A stretch of DNA of 64,000 nt from Actinomycetospora soli (GCF_021026295.1 NZ_JAJNDA010000006.1:305440-369439); one strand, 5' to 3'; shown: positions 18,310 through 27,713, numbered from the stretch's first letter. The notes: generated by a model from the letters alone, not told the origin. Numbers and translations: made by a program.

Positions 18310-20197
18310 ATGCGCCCCGCGCACCCGGCACGTCGAGCGCGGGGTTGGCGTCGAAGAACCCCACCGGCTTGAGGGTGAAGCCGGTGTACTCGACCGGCAT
18401 CACCGGCCAGTCCTCCGGGCGCGGGAAGTGCGTCGTGCCGAACGTGTGCCAGACGACGATGTCGCCGCCGTCCACGTCCCGGTCGGCCTGCGTCCAGCGC
18501 GGCAGCCCGTCCCCGCCCGGGTTCTGGTTGACGAAGTCCCCGGCGGGATAGCGCTCGTCGGCCGCGTAGGGCGTCACCCAGAGGTTGTGGGTGGAGAACC
18601 CGGCACGGGCGTGGATCGAGGAGCGCTCGTCGGCGAGCAGCGTCGCCTTGTTCTCCGGGTGCAGCGCGTAGCCCACCGGCCGCCCGACGGCGTTGCGCTT
18701 CTCCGGGTTGACGATGTGCCAGGTCCGCACCACCGACCCGTCGTTGTCCCGCTGCGCGCCCTGCTCGGTGGACAGGCGCGTGACCTTGCGCCGGAAGGCG
18801 TTGCCGTACGGGTTGCCCTCCCCCATCGGCACCCGCTCGGCCTCGACCTCGTCGACCGCGTTGTGCACGCCGTCGACGGTCATGTCGAGCCGGGCGCAGA
18901 ACAGGTGCTGGTGGAACGGCGCGCCGAGACCGGGGGCGACCTCGGCCGCGTAGTCCCCCGGCGTCGCCGAGGCGAACACCATGCCGGTCGCCTTCACCTC
19001 GAGCTGGATCGTGCCGTCGAGGTAGAGGTACCAGTAGAACCCGTAGTCGTAGTTGCCGATCGGCACGAAGAACGAGATGACGAGCCGGCGCTGCCGACGG
19101 ACCTCGGAGGCCTGCGTGAAGAACAGGTCGGAATGCTTCCACAGCACCCCGTAGTCCTCCTCGTGCATGCAGATCGCATTCGTGATCGTGCGGGGATTCC
19201 CGTCGTCGCCCGCGATCACGGCGTCGGTGTAGTGGATGTCGCCGAGGCAGTCGCACCCGAGCCGCAGCGAATCCGCGTACCGCGCGAACATGTACTCGCC
19301 GCAGTCGAAGTAGTTCTGCCAGAACCGCACGGGGGCGGGATCGGCGTAGGGCACCACCATCTCGGCGACGCTCGCCCGGTAGACGATCGGGCGGCCGTCG
19401 AACGCGACCTGGTGCAGGGTCAGGCCCTCGCGCTCGTTGAACCCGTAGCGCAGGTCCCACTTGCCCCAGCGCACGTGGTTGCCCTCGACGGTGAAGCTGC
19501 GCCCCTCGGGCTGGGTGATCTCGATCGGCTTCAGCGAGTCCAGCGGCGGGCCCTGCACGGCGGGGTCCTGGAAGTTGCCCGACACGTCCGGCACGGCGAC
19601 GTGCTGCTGGTCGATGACGCGGTCGACGGTGCGGCTGGTGAGGTCGACGTAGGCGACGAGCCCGTCGATCGGGTGGGCCCACGGGTGGTCGTCCGGACCG
19701 TCCTGCCGGAAGCCGAACGCGCGCGCCATCCGGCGCCCGACCTCGTCGGGATAGTCGTAGACCCCGGCCGAGAGCGGCACGGCCCGCACCGTCATCGGGT
19801 CGATGCCGCGGGCCGCGAGCGCGTCGGTCCAGCGGGCGTCGGCGCGCAGGATGTCGTCCATCGGCTCGAACTCGGAGTCGATGATCGGCGGCTGGCCGTC
19901 GCGCGCCGGGTCCAGCTCGCGGCCGGAGACGACCTCGCGGCGGGTCGCGGAGACGACGGTGTCCCAGGACCGGCCGGAGTCGAGGTCGAGCAGCACCACG
20001 CGGAACCGTCGCTCGACGACGTCGCCCGCGGTGAAGGCGAGGACATCGGCCTTGGCGGGCTCCTCGAGGTCAGCGAAGCAGTAGCGGACGCGGTCGGTGA
20101 GCAGGCCGGCCTCGACGAGCACCTCCCGCACGGCCGCGTACTCGGCCTCGGTCGGCATCTCCAGCGGGTGGGTCACCGTGGCGACGGTGGCGGTCAT
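18299..20197 (-). CDS. Copper-containing primary amine oxidase
   Basis: Oxidises primary amines (tyramine, phenylethylamine or histamine type) to aldehyde, ammonia and hydrogen peroxide. The 632-residue protein has the TPQ cofactor motif GNYDYGF (Tyr383), the catalytic base in YFDCGEY (Asp298), copper ligands His429/His431 (FHQHLF) and a third His at 590 (TTHFPRPED). No signal peptide, so cytoplasmic. The start overlaps the permease stop (ATGA, 20194-20197), so uptake and oxidation are coupled. Confidence 0.95.
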   Translation of the reverse strand: MTATVATVTHPLEMPTEAEYAAVREVLVEAGLLTDRVRYCFADLEEPAKADVLAFTAGDVVERRFRVVLLDLDSGRSWDTVVSATRREVVSGRELDPARDGQPPIIDSEFEPMDDILRADARWTDALAARGIDPMTVRAVPLSAGVYDYPDEVGRRMARAFGFRQDGPDDHPWAHPIDGLVAYVDLTSRTVDRVIDQQHVAVPDVSGNFQDPAVQGPPLDSLKPIEITQPEGRSFTVEGNHVRWGKWDLRYGFNEREGLTLHQVAFDGRPIVYRASVAEMVVPYADPAPVRFWQNYFDCGEYMFARYADSLRLGCDCLGDIHYTDAVIAGDDGNPRTITNAICMHEEDYGVLWKHSDLFFTQASEVRRQRRLVISFFVPIGNYDYGFYWYLYLDGTIQLEVKATGMVFASATPGDYAAEVAPGLGAPFHQHLFCARLDMTVDGVHNAVDEVEAERVPMGEGNPYGNAFRRKVTRLSTEQGAQRDNDGSVVRTWHIVNPEKRNAVGRPVGYALHPENKATLLADERSSIHARAGFSTHNLWVTPYAADERYPAGDFVNQNPGGDGLPRWTQADRDVDGGDIVVWHTFGTTHFPRPEDWPVMPVEYTGFTLKPVGFFDANPALDVPGARGACEH

Positions 20198-21639
20198 GCG
20201 AGCTCCTTCTCGGACGTCGGGTCGGGGGTCACGACGGCGGGTGCGGGGGCCGGGGCGGGGTCGCGGCGGACCAGCGCCACGACGATCCCGACCGCGGTGA
20301 CCAGCGCGAGCACGCCGCCGAGGGCGAGGGCGAGGCCGGTGGACCCGCCGATGAGGGTCGGGAAGTTCGCGATCGTCAGCACCAGGCAGACCGCGAGCCC
20401 GACGAGGCCCAGGGTCGGCGCGACCCGGGTGTGCCAGAGCCGGCGGTCGGCCCGGGTGCGGGCGAAGAAGACGAGGACCGCCACGCAGGTGACGACCATG
20501 AGCACGAGCAGCCCGAGCGTCGCGACGCCGGCCGCCCACGCGAACACCTGGGCCACCGGGTCGAGACCGGCGACCACGCAGACCGCGATGATCACGAAGG
20601 ACAGGCCGGACTGCGCGAGCGAGGCGACGTGCGGCGAGCCGTGGCGGGCGTGGGTCCGCCCGCAGGCCTCCGGCAGCGCGCGGTGGCCGCCGAGGGCGTA
20701 CCAGTACCGGGCGGCGACGTTGTGGAAGGACAGGATCGCCGCGAAGATGCTGGTCACGAGCAGGACGGCGACGACGTGGCCCGCGACCGGGCCGAGCCAG
20801 GCGTCCACCGTGGAGACGAGGATCGTGCCCGGGTTCGTGGCGGCCTCGGTGACCACCGCGGTGTCGCCCCACGCCGAGACCAGCGCCCAGCTCGACAGCG
20901 CGTAGAACACGCCGACCACGGCGAGCGCGAGGTAGGTGGCGCGCGGGATGGTGCGGTCGGGGTCGCGGGCCTCGTCGCGGAACACCGCGGTCGCCTCGAA
21001 GCCGATGAAGCTCGCGATCGCGAACATCACCGCGATGCCCACGGCGCCCGAGCCGATCTGCGCGGGCTGCAGGAAGGCCGTCGAGAGGCCCTCGGGGCCG
21101 CCGCCGGAGGCCGCGACGACGACGTCGAGGACCAGCACCACGGCGATCTCGGCGACCAGCAGCACCCCCAGCACCCGGCTCGAGAGCTCGATGTGGCGGT
21201 AGCCGAGGACCGCGACGAGGGCCATCAGCAGGAAGGTCCACCCCCACCACGGCACGCTCGGGCCGCCGAAGCCGGTGACCAGCTCGTCCAGCGCCGCGCC
21301 GACGTACCCGAACACGGCGGCCTGCACCGCGGCGTAGGTGGCGAGCGCGAGGAACGCGGCGCCGAGCCCGAGCGGACGGCCGAGCCCGGCGCGGATGTAG
21401 GTGAAGAAGGCGCCGGCGTCGGGGACGTGCGGGCTCATCGCGCAGAAGCCGACCGCGAAGAACGCGAGCACCACCGCGCAGAGCACGAACATCGCGGGGA
21501 ACGCCGCGCCGTTGCCCGCCCCGATCCCGAGCGGGACGGCTCCCGCGATGACGGTGAGCGGGGCCGCCGCGGCGACGACCATGAACACGATCGACCCGGC
21601 CCCGAGGGTTCCGGACAACCGACCTGCCGGTGCGCCCAT
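20194..21639 (-). CDS. APC-family amino acid/amine permease
   Basis: 481 residues with twelve or more membrane helices. APC signatures are GAGSIVFMVVAAAAPLTVIAGAVPLGIG in helix 1 and FEATAVFRDEARDPDRTIPRATY after helix 6. It heads the operon with the amine oxidase and so most likely imports its amine substrate. GGAG lies upstream of the ATG at 21639. The family covers amino acids, polyamines and amines; the exact substrate is inferred. Confidence 0.9.
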   Translation of the reverse strand: MGAPAGRLSGTLGAGSIVFMVVAAAAPLTVIAGAVPLGIGAGNGAAFPAMFVLCAVVLAFFAVGFCAMSPHVPDAGAFFTYIRAGLGRPLGLGAAFLALATYAAVQAAVFGYVGAALDELVTGFGGPSVPWWGWTFLLMALVAVLGYRHIELSSRVLGVLLVAEIAVVLVLDVVVAASGGGPEGLSTAFLQPAQIGSGAVGIAVMFAIASFIGFEATAVFRDEARDPDRTIPRATYLALAVVGVFYALSSWALVSAWGDTAVVTEAATNPGTILVSTVDAWLGPVAGHVVAVLLVTSIFAAILSFHNVAARYWYALGGHRALPEACGRTHARHGSPHVASLAQSGLSFVIIAVCVVAGLDPVAQVFAWAAGVATLGLLVLMVVTCVAVLVFFARTRADRRLWHTRVAPTLGLVGLAVCLVLTIANFPTLIGGSTGLALALGGVLALVTAVGIVVALVRRDPAPAPAPAVVTPDPTSEKELA

Positions 21640-21813
21640 CGCGCGCTCCTGTTCCGACGACGGATATGTCGCGGGTCACGCTGGCGAGACCGCGGGCGCG
21701 CGGTCAAGGACGGGTACGGAACTGCGGGAGCACGCCCCGGCGCATTCCCGCGGACATCGCGCGGCGGAACTCCGCATTCTCCGAACGGGGAACGGGAGGC
21801 CGCCCCGGCGTCC

Positions 21814-21858
21814 CGAACGAGAATCGTCGGGAACGGATTCTCGTTCGCGACCGTTCCC
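21814..21858. promoter_or_regulatory. Nested inverted repeats, candidate operator
   Basis: CGAACGAGAATC (21814-21825) and GATTCTCGTTCG (21836-21847) are perfect 12-bp arms 10 nt apart. Overlapping them, GGGAACGG (21829-21836) pairs with CCGTTCCC (21851-21858). They lie between divergent permease genes, next to the -35 region of the leaderless promoter at 21877. The IclR protein encoded at the end of that operon is the natural candidate binder. Confidence 0.6.
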
Positions 21859-21876
21859 CCGGTCCCGTGCTGGGCC

Positions 21877-21882
21877 TACGGT
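21877..21882 (+). promoter_or_regulatory. -10 box of leaderless permease promoter
   Basis: TACGGT with 6 nt to the GTG at 21889. Confidence 0.5.
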
Positions 21883-21888
21883 ACGGCC

Positions 21889-23328
21889 GTGCGATCGACG
21901 CGAGGCGTGCCCGGGGTGCGGGCCCGGTCGCCCGTGGCCGGTCTGCGGCGGCGCGAGCTGGGGCCGCTCGGGGTGCTCGCGCAGTCCGTCGCCACCACCG
22001 CGCCGGCCGGGGCGATGGCCGCGGTGCCGCTGCTCGTGACGGCGGCGGCCGGGCGCGACGCGCCGTGGTCGGTGGCGATCGCCGCGGTGCTGGTCGGGCT
22101 CGTCGTCGCCTCGATCGCGGTGTTCGCCCGCCGGATGGCCGCCGCGGGCGGGCTCTACAGCTTCACCGCCAAGGGCCTCGGACCGGGCGGCGCGTACGCC
22201 TGCGCGGTGTCCATGGTGCTCGGCTACGCCCTGCTCGTGGCGGCGGCGCTGGTCGGCGCGTCCTGGTACGCCCGGGCGCTGGTCGAACGCCTGTGGCCGG
22301 TGGACACGACCGCGGTGGGCGTGGCGGTCGTCGTCGTGCTCAGCGCCGCGATCGCCGCCCTGGCGGTGCGCGGGGTCCGGCTCGCGGGACGGGTCATGCT
22401 CGTCGTCGAGGGCGCGTCGATCGCGCTGATCCTGGTCGTGCTCGTGACGCTCGCGGTCCGGGCCCCGGCCGGTCCCCCGCCGCCCCCGCTGCCGCCCGGC
22501 GGGCTCACGGGCGTCGCCGCCGGGGTCCTGCCGGCCGTCGCGGCGTTCATCGGCTTCGACTCGGCCACCGCGCTCGGGGTCGAGGCCCGGCGCCCGTTCG
22601 CCAGCGTGCCCCGCGCGGTCGCCGTGACGGCGGGCGGCGCGGCGCTGCTCTACCTGGTCGCGATGGTCGTCCACCTCGCGGCGCCGGCCGTGCTCCCGGC
22701 ACTGACGGTGGTCGGCCCCGACGGCGGGCCCGGCGCGGCCGTGATCGGCACGTGGGCGCCGGTGCTGCTCGACGCGGGCATCATCGCCTCGTTCGGCGCG
22801 TGCACGCTCGCCGCGCTGAACACGCTGGTGCGGGTGCTGTTCTCCCTGGCCCGCGAGGGCGTCGCCCCGGCCGTGCTGGGCCGCACGCACCGCCGCCACC
22901 TCACGCCGGCGGCCGCCGTGGGACTGAGCGTGCCGCTCCTGGCGCTGCCACCGGTCGTCGGGACGCTGGCCGGCGTGGCGCCGCAGGACCTGCTCGGGGG
23001 CCTGCTCGCCGTCGCGACGGTCGGCTTCCTGGCCGCCTACCTGCTGGTCTGCCTCGCCGCCCCGCGCTTCCTGCGCCGGATCGGCGAGCTCACGCCCGCG
23101 GTCGTCGTGACGTCCTGGTGCGCGGTGCCGGTGCTCGCCGTCGTGATCGTCGTGGCCCTGTGGCGGTCGGCCGGGCCGCTGCTGCCGGTGACCGTCGGGA
23201 TCGTCGTGCTCGCGGCCGGGGCGGGGTGGGTGGCGCTGCGCCGCACGCACGCCGCGCAGCTGGACGGGATGGGCGTCTACGACGAGACGACCGCGGCCGA
23301 CCTGCACCCCGCGGACCGCGCGCGATGA
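21889..23328 (+). CDS. APC-family permease, second of the locus
   Basis: 479 residues from a GTG (VRSTRGVPGVRARSPVAGLRRRELGPLGVLAQSV), with about twelve helices. APC features are TTAPAGAMAAVPLLV in helix 1, AAAGGLYSFTAKGLGP and AFIGFDSATALGVEARRPFASVPRAV. The GTG is supported by the TACGGT box 6 nt upstream. It is divergent from the amine oxidase operon and coupled to the IclR gene by ATGA. It probably moves a related substrate. Confidence 0.85.
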   Translation: MRSTRGVPGVRARSPVAGLRRRELGPLGVLAQSVATTAPAGAMAAVPLLVTAAAGRDAPWSVAIAAVLVGLVVASIAVFARRMAAAGGLYSFTAKGLGPGGAYACAVSMVLGYALLVAAALVGASWYARALVERLWPVDTTAVGVAVVVVLSAAIAALAVRGVRLAGRVMLVVEGASIALILVVLVTLAVRAPAGPPPPPLPPGGLTGVAAGVLPAVAAFIGFDSATALGVEARRPFASVPRAVAVTAGGAALLYLVAMVVHLAAPAVLPALTVVGPDGGPGAAVIGTWAPVLLDAGIIASFGACTLAALNTLVRVLFSLAREGVAPAVLGRTHRRHLTPAAAVGLSVPLLALPPVVGTLAGVAPQDLLGGLLAVATVGFLAAYLLVCLAAPRFLRRIGELTPAVVVTSWCAVPVLAVVIVVALWRSAGPLLPVTVGIVVLAAGAGWVALRRTHAAQLDGMGVYDETTAADLHPADRAR

Positions 23329-24071
23329 GCCCCACGGAGGCGGCGCGGACGATCACCGGACGCCAGCCCCAGGCCGTGCGCAGCGCGCTGGCGATCCTCG
23401 AGGCGGTCGCGGCGGCCGGGATCGGCACCACCGCGAAGGACATCTCCGCCGAGCTGCGCATCCCGCCCGCGACGACCTACCGGCTGCTCAACCTCCTCGT
23501 CGCCGAGGAGTACCTCGTGCGGCTGCCCGACCTGCGCGGCTTCGCGCTCGGGCGCCGCGCGGCGAACCTCGCGCCGACCCCCGTGACCACGCCGACCGCG
23601 GCCCGCGCGGTGATGGAGCGGCTGCGTTCCCGGGTCCGCTGGGGCGCGCACCTCGCGGGCTACCTCGGGCACCGGCTGGTGTTCCTCGACCCGGACCCCG
23701 ACCACCCGCCCGTCGACGCCGGCGAGCTCTCCCGCCACCTGCACGCGAGCTCCCTCGGGCGCCTGCTGCTCGCCGAGCACGACGACGAGCCCGCGACCGG
23801 GGCCGCGCGGCTCACCCCGCACACCGTCGTGGACCCGCGGGAGCTGGCCGGACGGCTCGCGGAGGTCCGGGCGACCGGGCTGGCCCGGCAGTGCGGGGAG
23901 TTCCGCGCCGAGCACGGGTGCCTGGCCGTCGGGGTGCGTGCACCCGGGGACGGCCGGCTCGTGGCGGGCCTCGCGCTCACCGGTCCCGCGGCGCGGGTGG
24001 CCGCACCGAACGACGACCTCGTCGAGGTCCTGCGGGCGCATGCGGCGGAGCTGGGTCCCCTGTTGGCCTGA
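23325..24071 (+). CDS. IclR-family transcriptional regulator
   Basis: 248 residues from MSPTEAARTITGRQPQAVRSALAILEAV. An N-terminal winged helix-turn-helix (TAKDISAELRIPPATTYRLLNLLVAEEYL, about 34-62) precedes a C-terminal effector domain (about 85-245) with HASSLGRLLLAEH and VGVRAPGDGRLVAGLALTG. It overlaps the permease stop by ATGA. It is likely the local controller of both divergent operons, acting at the inverted repeats near 21814-21858; the ligand is probably an amine or its acid product. Confidence 0.9.
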   Translation: MSPTEAARTITGRQPQAVRSALAILEAVAAAGIGTTAKDISAELRIPPATTYRLLNLLVAEEYLVRLPDLRGFALGRRAANLAPTPVTTPTAARAVMERLRSRVRWGAHLAGYLGHRLVFLDPDPDHPPVDAGELSRHLHASSLGRLLLAEHDDEPATGAARLTPHTVVDPRELAGRLAEVRATGLARQCGEFRAEHGCLAVGVRAPGDGRLVAGLALTGPAARVAAPNDDLVEVLRAHAAELGPLLA

Positions 24072-24095
24072 GACCGATCCGGGGCACCCCCGGTC

Positions 24096-24383
24096 ATGGG
24101 CATCAAGGACGCGATCTCGAAGGCCGCCGACAAGGTCAAGGGCGAGGACGGCCCGCTGGGGCCGCCCGCCGCGGGCGAGCCGTCGGAGCAGGACGTGCCG
24201 CAGGACCCGCGGGTGGCGAGCAGCCGCGCCACCGGTGGCGAGCACCCGGACGCCGAGAGCCGCCGGGACGAGATGTCGACCACCGGGACGGGGGACTCGG
24301 ACGAGTTCGTCGGGCGGGTGGCCGGTGACGACCCCGCGTACGCGGAGGAGACCGGAGCCGAGGCTCGACGCACCCGCGAGTAG
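24096..24383 (+). CDS. Small hydrophilic protein, unknown
   Basis: 95 residues (MGIKDAISKAADKVKGEDG...). Lys-rich helical start, then a disordered charged region with no hydrophobic core. Similar short disordered proteins occur in many actinobacteria without assigned role. No clear ribosome site. Confidence 0.5.
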   Translation: MGIKDAISKAADKVKGEDGPLGPPAAGEPSEQDVPQDPRVASSRATGGEHPDAESRRDEMSTTGTGDSDEFVGRVAGDDPAYAEETGAEARRTRE

Positions 24384-24428
24384 ACCGAAAGGGTTAACCA
24401 CATTAGCCCGTTCATCGCAGTGTTGCCG

Positions 24429-24434
24429 TATCCT
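24429..24434 (+). promoter_or_regulatory. -10 box of leaderless promoter for SpoIIAA-like gene
   Basis: TATCCT with 7 nt to the GTG at 24442. A GGTTAACC palindrome lies upstream at 24393-24400. Confidence 0.5.
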
Positions 24435-24441
24435 CGGGGCC

Positions 24442-24819
24442 GTGAGCAGTGATCCGACCCTCGGGTACTTCGAGTCGCTGCACGTGGACGCGCTCGGGGT
24501 GGTGCGACTGGAGTGGGTCGGGGGCCTGCGGATCACCGGCGACATCGCCGAGCAGGCCATGGCGGCGGTGGACGAGCTCAACGGCCCCGCGCGGCGCCCC
24601 ATGATCGTCATGGGCTCGGCGCCCACCACCCGCGCGGCGCGCGAGGTCTTCGGCCGCGAGTGCTCGGTCACCCGGATCGCCATGGTGGGCCGCTCCGCGG
24701 TCGACCGCACGATCGCGAACTTCTCGCTGTTCGTCGACCCGCCCGCGGTCCCGACCCGGTTCTTCACCGACGAGGCCGCCGCCCTCGACTGGTTGCTCGA
24801 TGACCGCGCACGCGGGTGA
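24442..24819 (+). CDS. SpoIIAA/STAS-like small protein
   Basis: 125 residues from a GTG (VSSDPTLGYFESLHVDALGVVRLEWVGGLRITGDIAEQAMAAVDEL). Alternating strands and helices (RRPMIVMGSAP, ITRIAMVGRSAVDRTIANFSLF, VPTRFFTDEAAALDWLL) fit the SpoIIAA/Sec14-type STAS-like fold. The last 20 nt overlap the GGDEF-EAL gene, so the two are co-translated and may act together. A signalling partner role is inferred from this coupling only. Confidence 0.65.
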   Translation: MSSDPTLGYFESLHVDALGVVRLEWVGGLRITGDIAEQAMAAVDELNGPARRPMIVMGSAPTTRAAREVFGRECSVTRIAMVGRSAVDRTIANFSLFVDPPAVPTRFFTDEAAALDWLLDDRARG

Positions 24820-26326
24820 GGACCTGGCCCGTCGGCTCGACGAGCTGGCGGGCTTCGTCGTCGAACTCGCGGCGGGCCGGCTCGACGCCCGCCTCGAGCC
24901 GTCGCACCAGTCCGACGAGATCGACGCGATCGTCGTCGGCCTCAACATGCTCGCCGAGGAGCTGCAGGGCCTCACCCACGACCTCGAGGGCCGCGTCGTC
25001 GAGCGCACCCGGGAGCTCGCCGACGCGCACGCGGCACTGGAACGGCTCGCGCACTCCGACCCCCTGACGGGCCTCGCCAACCGCACGCTGCTGCACGAGC
25101 GGCTGCGCGAGGTCGAGCGGGCGTCCGCCGTCCCGGCCGTGCTGGTGCTCGACCTGGACGGGTTCAAGGCGGTCAACGACAGCTTCGGCCACGAGGTCGG
25201 CGACGCGCTGCTCGTCGCCGTGGCCGAGCGGCTGCGCGCGGTGGTGCGCGAGACCGACACCGTGGCCCGTCTCGGCGGGGACGAGTTCGCCATCCTCGTC
25301 CACGACGCCACGCCCGAGCAGGCCCTCGACATCGCCGAGCGCATCCGCACCGTCCTGGCCGCACCCGTCGTCGTGCAGGGGCGGACCTGCTGGGTGAGCG
25401 CGAGCGTCGGGGTCCGGCTCGGCACCCGCCCCGGCGGGGCCACCGACGACTTCCTGCGCGACGCCGACACCGCGATGTACCACGCGAAGGCGCGCTCGCG
25501 CGGCGGGGTCAGCGTGTTCGCGCCCGCCATGCGTCGCGAGGCCCAGGCCCGCACCCGGCTCGCCGACGAGCTGCGCTCGGCCCTGTTCACCGGCCAGCTG
25601 GTGGTGCTCTACCAGCCGATCGTCGACCTGGAGACCGACCACGTCGTCGCGGTCGAGGCGCTCACCCGCTGGCGGCACCCCGAGCGCGGGTTCCTCACGC
25701 CGGACACGTTCCTCTCGGTCGCCGAGGACACCGGCCTCATCACCGCCCTCGACCTCTGGGTGCTCGAGACGGCGGCCGCGCAGGTCGCGCGCTGGCGGGC
25801 GGACGTGCTCGGCGACGCCCCGTTCACCGTCCACGTGAACGTCTCCCCGGTCGAGCTGCGGGCACCGCGCTTCGTCGAGGACGTCGTGGACTGCACCCGC
25901 CGGCACGGGCTCGCGCCGCAGGACGTGACCGTGGAGATCACCGAGCACCGGCTGCTCGGGGACGACGCCCTCACCCGCGAGGCGCTCGAGGGGCTGCGGG
26001 CCGCGGGCGTCGGGGTCGCGATCGACGACTTCGGCACCGGGAGCTCCTCGCTCGGCTACGCCCGGCGGGCCTTCGTCGACGAGGTGAAGATCGACCGCTC
26101 GCTGGTCAGCGACCTCGACGTCGACGAGCAGCAGATGCGGATCACCACCGCGATCCTCGTCATGGCCCACGCGTTCGACCTCGTGCCGATCGCCGAGGGG
26201 GTCCAGACGGCGGGTGAGGCCGACGCGCTGCGGCGGATCGGGTGCCGCTTCGGGCAGGGCTACTACTGGAGCCCGCCGGTCACGGCGACCGATCTGGAAC
26301 TGCGGCTGCGACGGCAGCGCGCCTGA
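24800..26326 (+). CDS. GGDEF-EAL cyclic-di-GMP enzyme
   Basis: 508 residues. An N-terminal helical HAMP-like segment (about 1-70, DELAGFVVELAAGRLDARLEP) and coiled coil lead into a GGDEF domain with intact RLGGDEFAIL. A full EAL domain follows: EALTRW, HVNVSP, VEITE, IDDFGTGSSSLGY, VKIDRS and AEGVQT. Both synthesis and hydrolysis residues are present. No membrane helix or sensor domain, so input may come from the co-translated SpoIIAA-like protein. The 3' end overlaps the convergent CoA ligase gene by 47 nt. Confidence 0.92.
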   Translation: MTAHAGEDLARRLDELAGFVVELAAGRLDARLEPSHQSDEIDAIVVGLNMLAEELQGLTHDLEGRVVERTRELADAHAALERLAHSDPLTGLANRTLLHERLREVERASAVPAVLVLDLDGFKAVNDSFGHEVGDALLVAVAERLRAVVRETDTVARLGGDEFAILVHDATPEQALDIAERIRTVLAAPVVVQGRTCWVSASVGVRLGTRPGGATDDFLRDADTAMYHAKARSRGGVSVFAPAMRREAQARTRLADELRSALFTGQLVVLYQPIVDLETDHVVAVEALTRWRHPERGFLTPDTFLSVAEDTGLITALDLWVLETAAAQVARWRADVLGDAPFTVHVNVSPVELRAPRFVEDVVDCTRRHGLAPQDVTVEITEHRLLGDDALTREALEGLRAAGVGVAIDDFGTGSSSLGYARRAFVDEVKIDRSLVSDLDVDEQQMRITTAILVMAHAFDLVPIAEGVQTAGEADALRRIGCRFGQGYYWSPPVTATDLELRLRRQRA

Positions 26327-27713
26327 CCTTGCCGGTGTCGTCCCGCAGCGGGTGGTCGACGAACGTGTAGCCGGTCGGTCGCTTGTGCCGGCTCAGCCGC
26401 TCCGCGACGTGGGCGCGCAGCGCGGTCTCGGTCGACGGATCGGCGCGGACCACGGCGTGCACGACGCGGCCCAGATCCTCGTCGGGCACCCCGACCACCA
26501 CCGCGTCGTCGACCGCCCGGTGGCCGAGCAGGACGGCCTCCACCTCCGCGGGGTACACGTTCGCGCCGCCGACGACGACCATGTCCGCCCGCCGGTCGGC
26601 GAGGTACAGGTAGCCCTCCTCGTCGAACGAGCCGAGGTCGCCGAGGGACTCCCAGCCGTCGCGGGCGCGGGGCTCGGCGCCGAGGTAGCGGTAGGTCGGG
26701 GCGTCCTCGGGCCGCATCCAGATCTCGCCGACGACGCCCGGCGGGACCTCGCGACCCTCGTCGTCGGTGATCCGCATCCGCCCGCGGGTCACGCGCCCGA
26801 CCGAGCCCGGGTGCGCGAGCCAGTCGCGCCCGTCGATCATCGCGCTCGCCTGCGACTCGGTGCCGGAGTACAGCTCGAGCAGGATCTCCGGGCGCGGCAG
26901 CCGCGCGAGCCAGGCGCGTTTGACCTCCGGCGGGCACGGCGCCCCCACGTGCAGGGCCGTGCGCAGGCTCCCCAGCCCGCCCCAGGCGTCGTCGGGAACG
27001 GCCTTGAGGATCCGCGACATCATCGTGGGGACGAGGTAGAGCCAGGTGACGCCGTGCTCGGCGACCAGCTCGAGCGTCCGCGCGGCGTCGAAGCGCTGCA
27101 TCAGCAGGACGTGGTGGCCCTGCAGGAGCGCCATGAGGCTGAACATGTAGGGCGCGTTGTGGTGCAGCGGGGCGGTCGTGAGGAAGGTCCCGTCCCGGTC
27201 GATCCGCAGGCCGTCGGCGCGGGCCAGCACGTGCTCGGTGCACGCGGCCTGGCCGGCCACGATGACCTTCGGGGTCCCGGTCGACCCGCCGGAGGTCGGG
27301 GCCTTCCAGGACGGACCGACGACGTCGGGCAGCGGGGTGTCGTCGGTCGTCGACGGCTCGAGGGGCTCCTCGATCACGACGGCGGGTCGCGCGACCGCGA
27401 GGACCGCCTCCCGTTCCGCGGCGGGCAGGCGGGCCGAGAGCGGCAACGGCACCGCCCCGAGCTTCCACGCGGCGACGCTGGTCGCGACGTGGTGCACGGT
27501 GTTCGGCAGGGCGATCGCCACGAGGTCGCCGCGGGCGACCCCGCGCGCGGCGAGGATGCGGGCGAGCCGGTCGGTCCGCCGGTCGAGCTCGTCGCGGGTG
27601 AGCCGGGTGTCGCCGTCGGAGACCGCCGGCGCCTCGGGGGCCTCCGCGACGAGCTCCCGGAGGCGGGCTGCCAGCGGGGTCGGACGCGCGGGGAGGGCGG
27701 GCTCGGGGATCAC
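26280..27713 (-). CDS. AMP-forming acyl-CoA synthetase
   Basis: 477 residues from a GTG. ANL-superfamily motifs: P-loop TSGGSTGTPKVIV, LYSGTES (A5), DLGSFDEEGYLYLADRRADMVVVGGANVYPAEVE (A7-A8) and the catalytic lysine in DDTGKVRRA near the end. It resembles fatty-acid or aryl-CoA ligases. The substrate cannot be read. GGGGGT precedes the start. Confidence 0.88.
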   Translation of the reverse strand: MIPEPALPARPTPLAARLRELVAEAPEAPAVSDGDTRLTRDELDRRTDRLARILAARGVARGDLVAIALPNTVHHVATSVAAWKLGAVPLPLSARLPAAEREAVLAVARPAVVIEEPLEPSTTDDTPLPDVVGPSWKAPTSGGSTGTPKVIVAGQAACTEHVLARADGLRIDRDGTFLTTAPLHHNAPYMFSLMALLQGHHVLLMQRFDAARTLELVAEHGVTWLYLVPTMMSRILKAVPDDAWGGLGSLRTALHVGAPCPPEVKRAWLARLPRPEILLELYSGTESQASAMIDGRDWLAHPGSVGRVTRGRMRITDDEGREVPPGVVGEIWMRPEDAPTYRYLGAEPRARDGWESLGDLGSFDEEGYLYLADRRADMVVVGGANVYPAEVEAVLLGHRAVDDAVVVGVPDEDLGRVVHAVVRADPSTETALRAHVAERLSRHKRPTGYTFVDHPLRDDTGKVRRAAVAAAVPDRSP

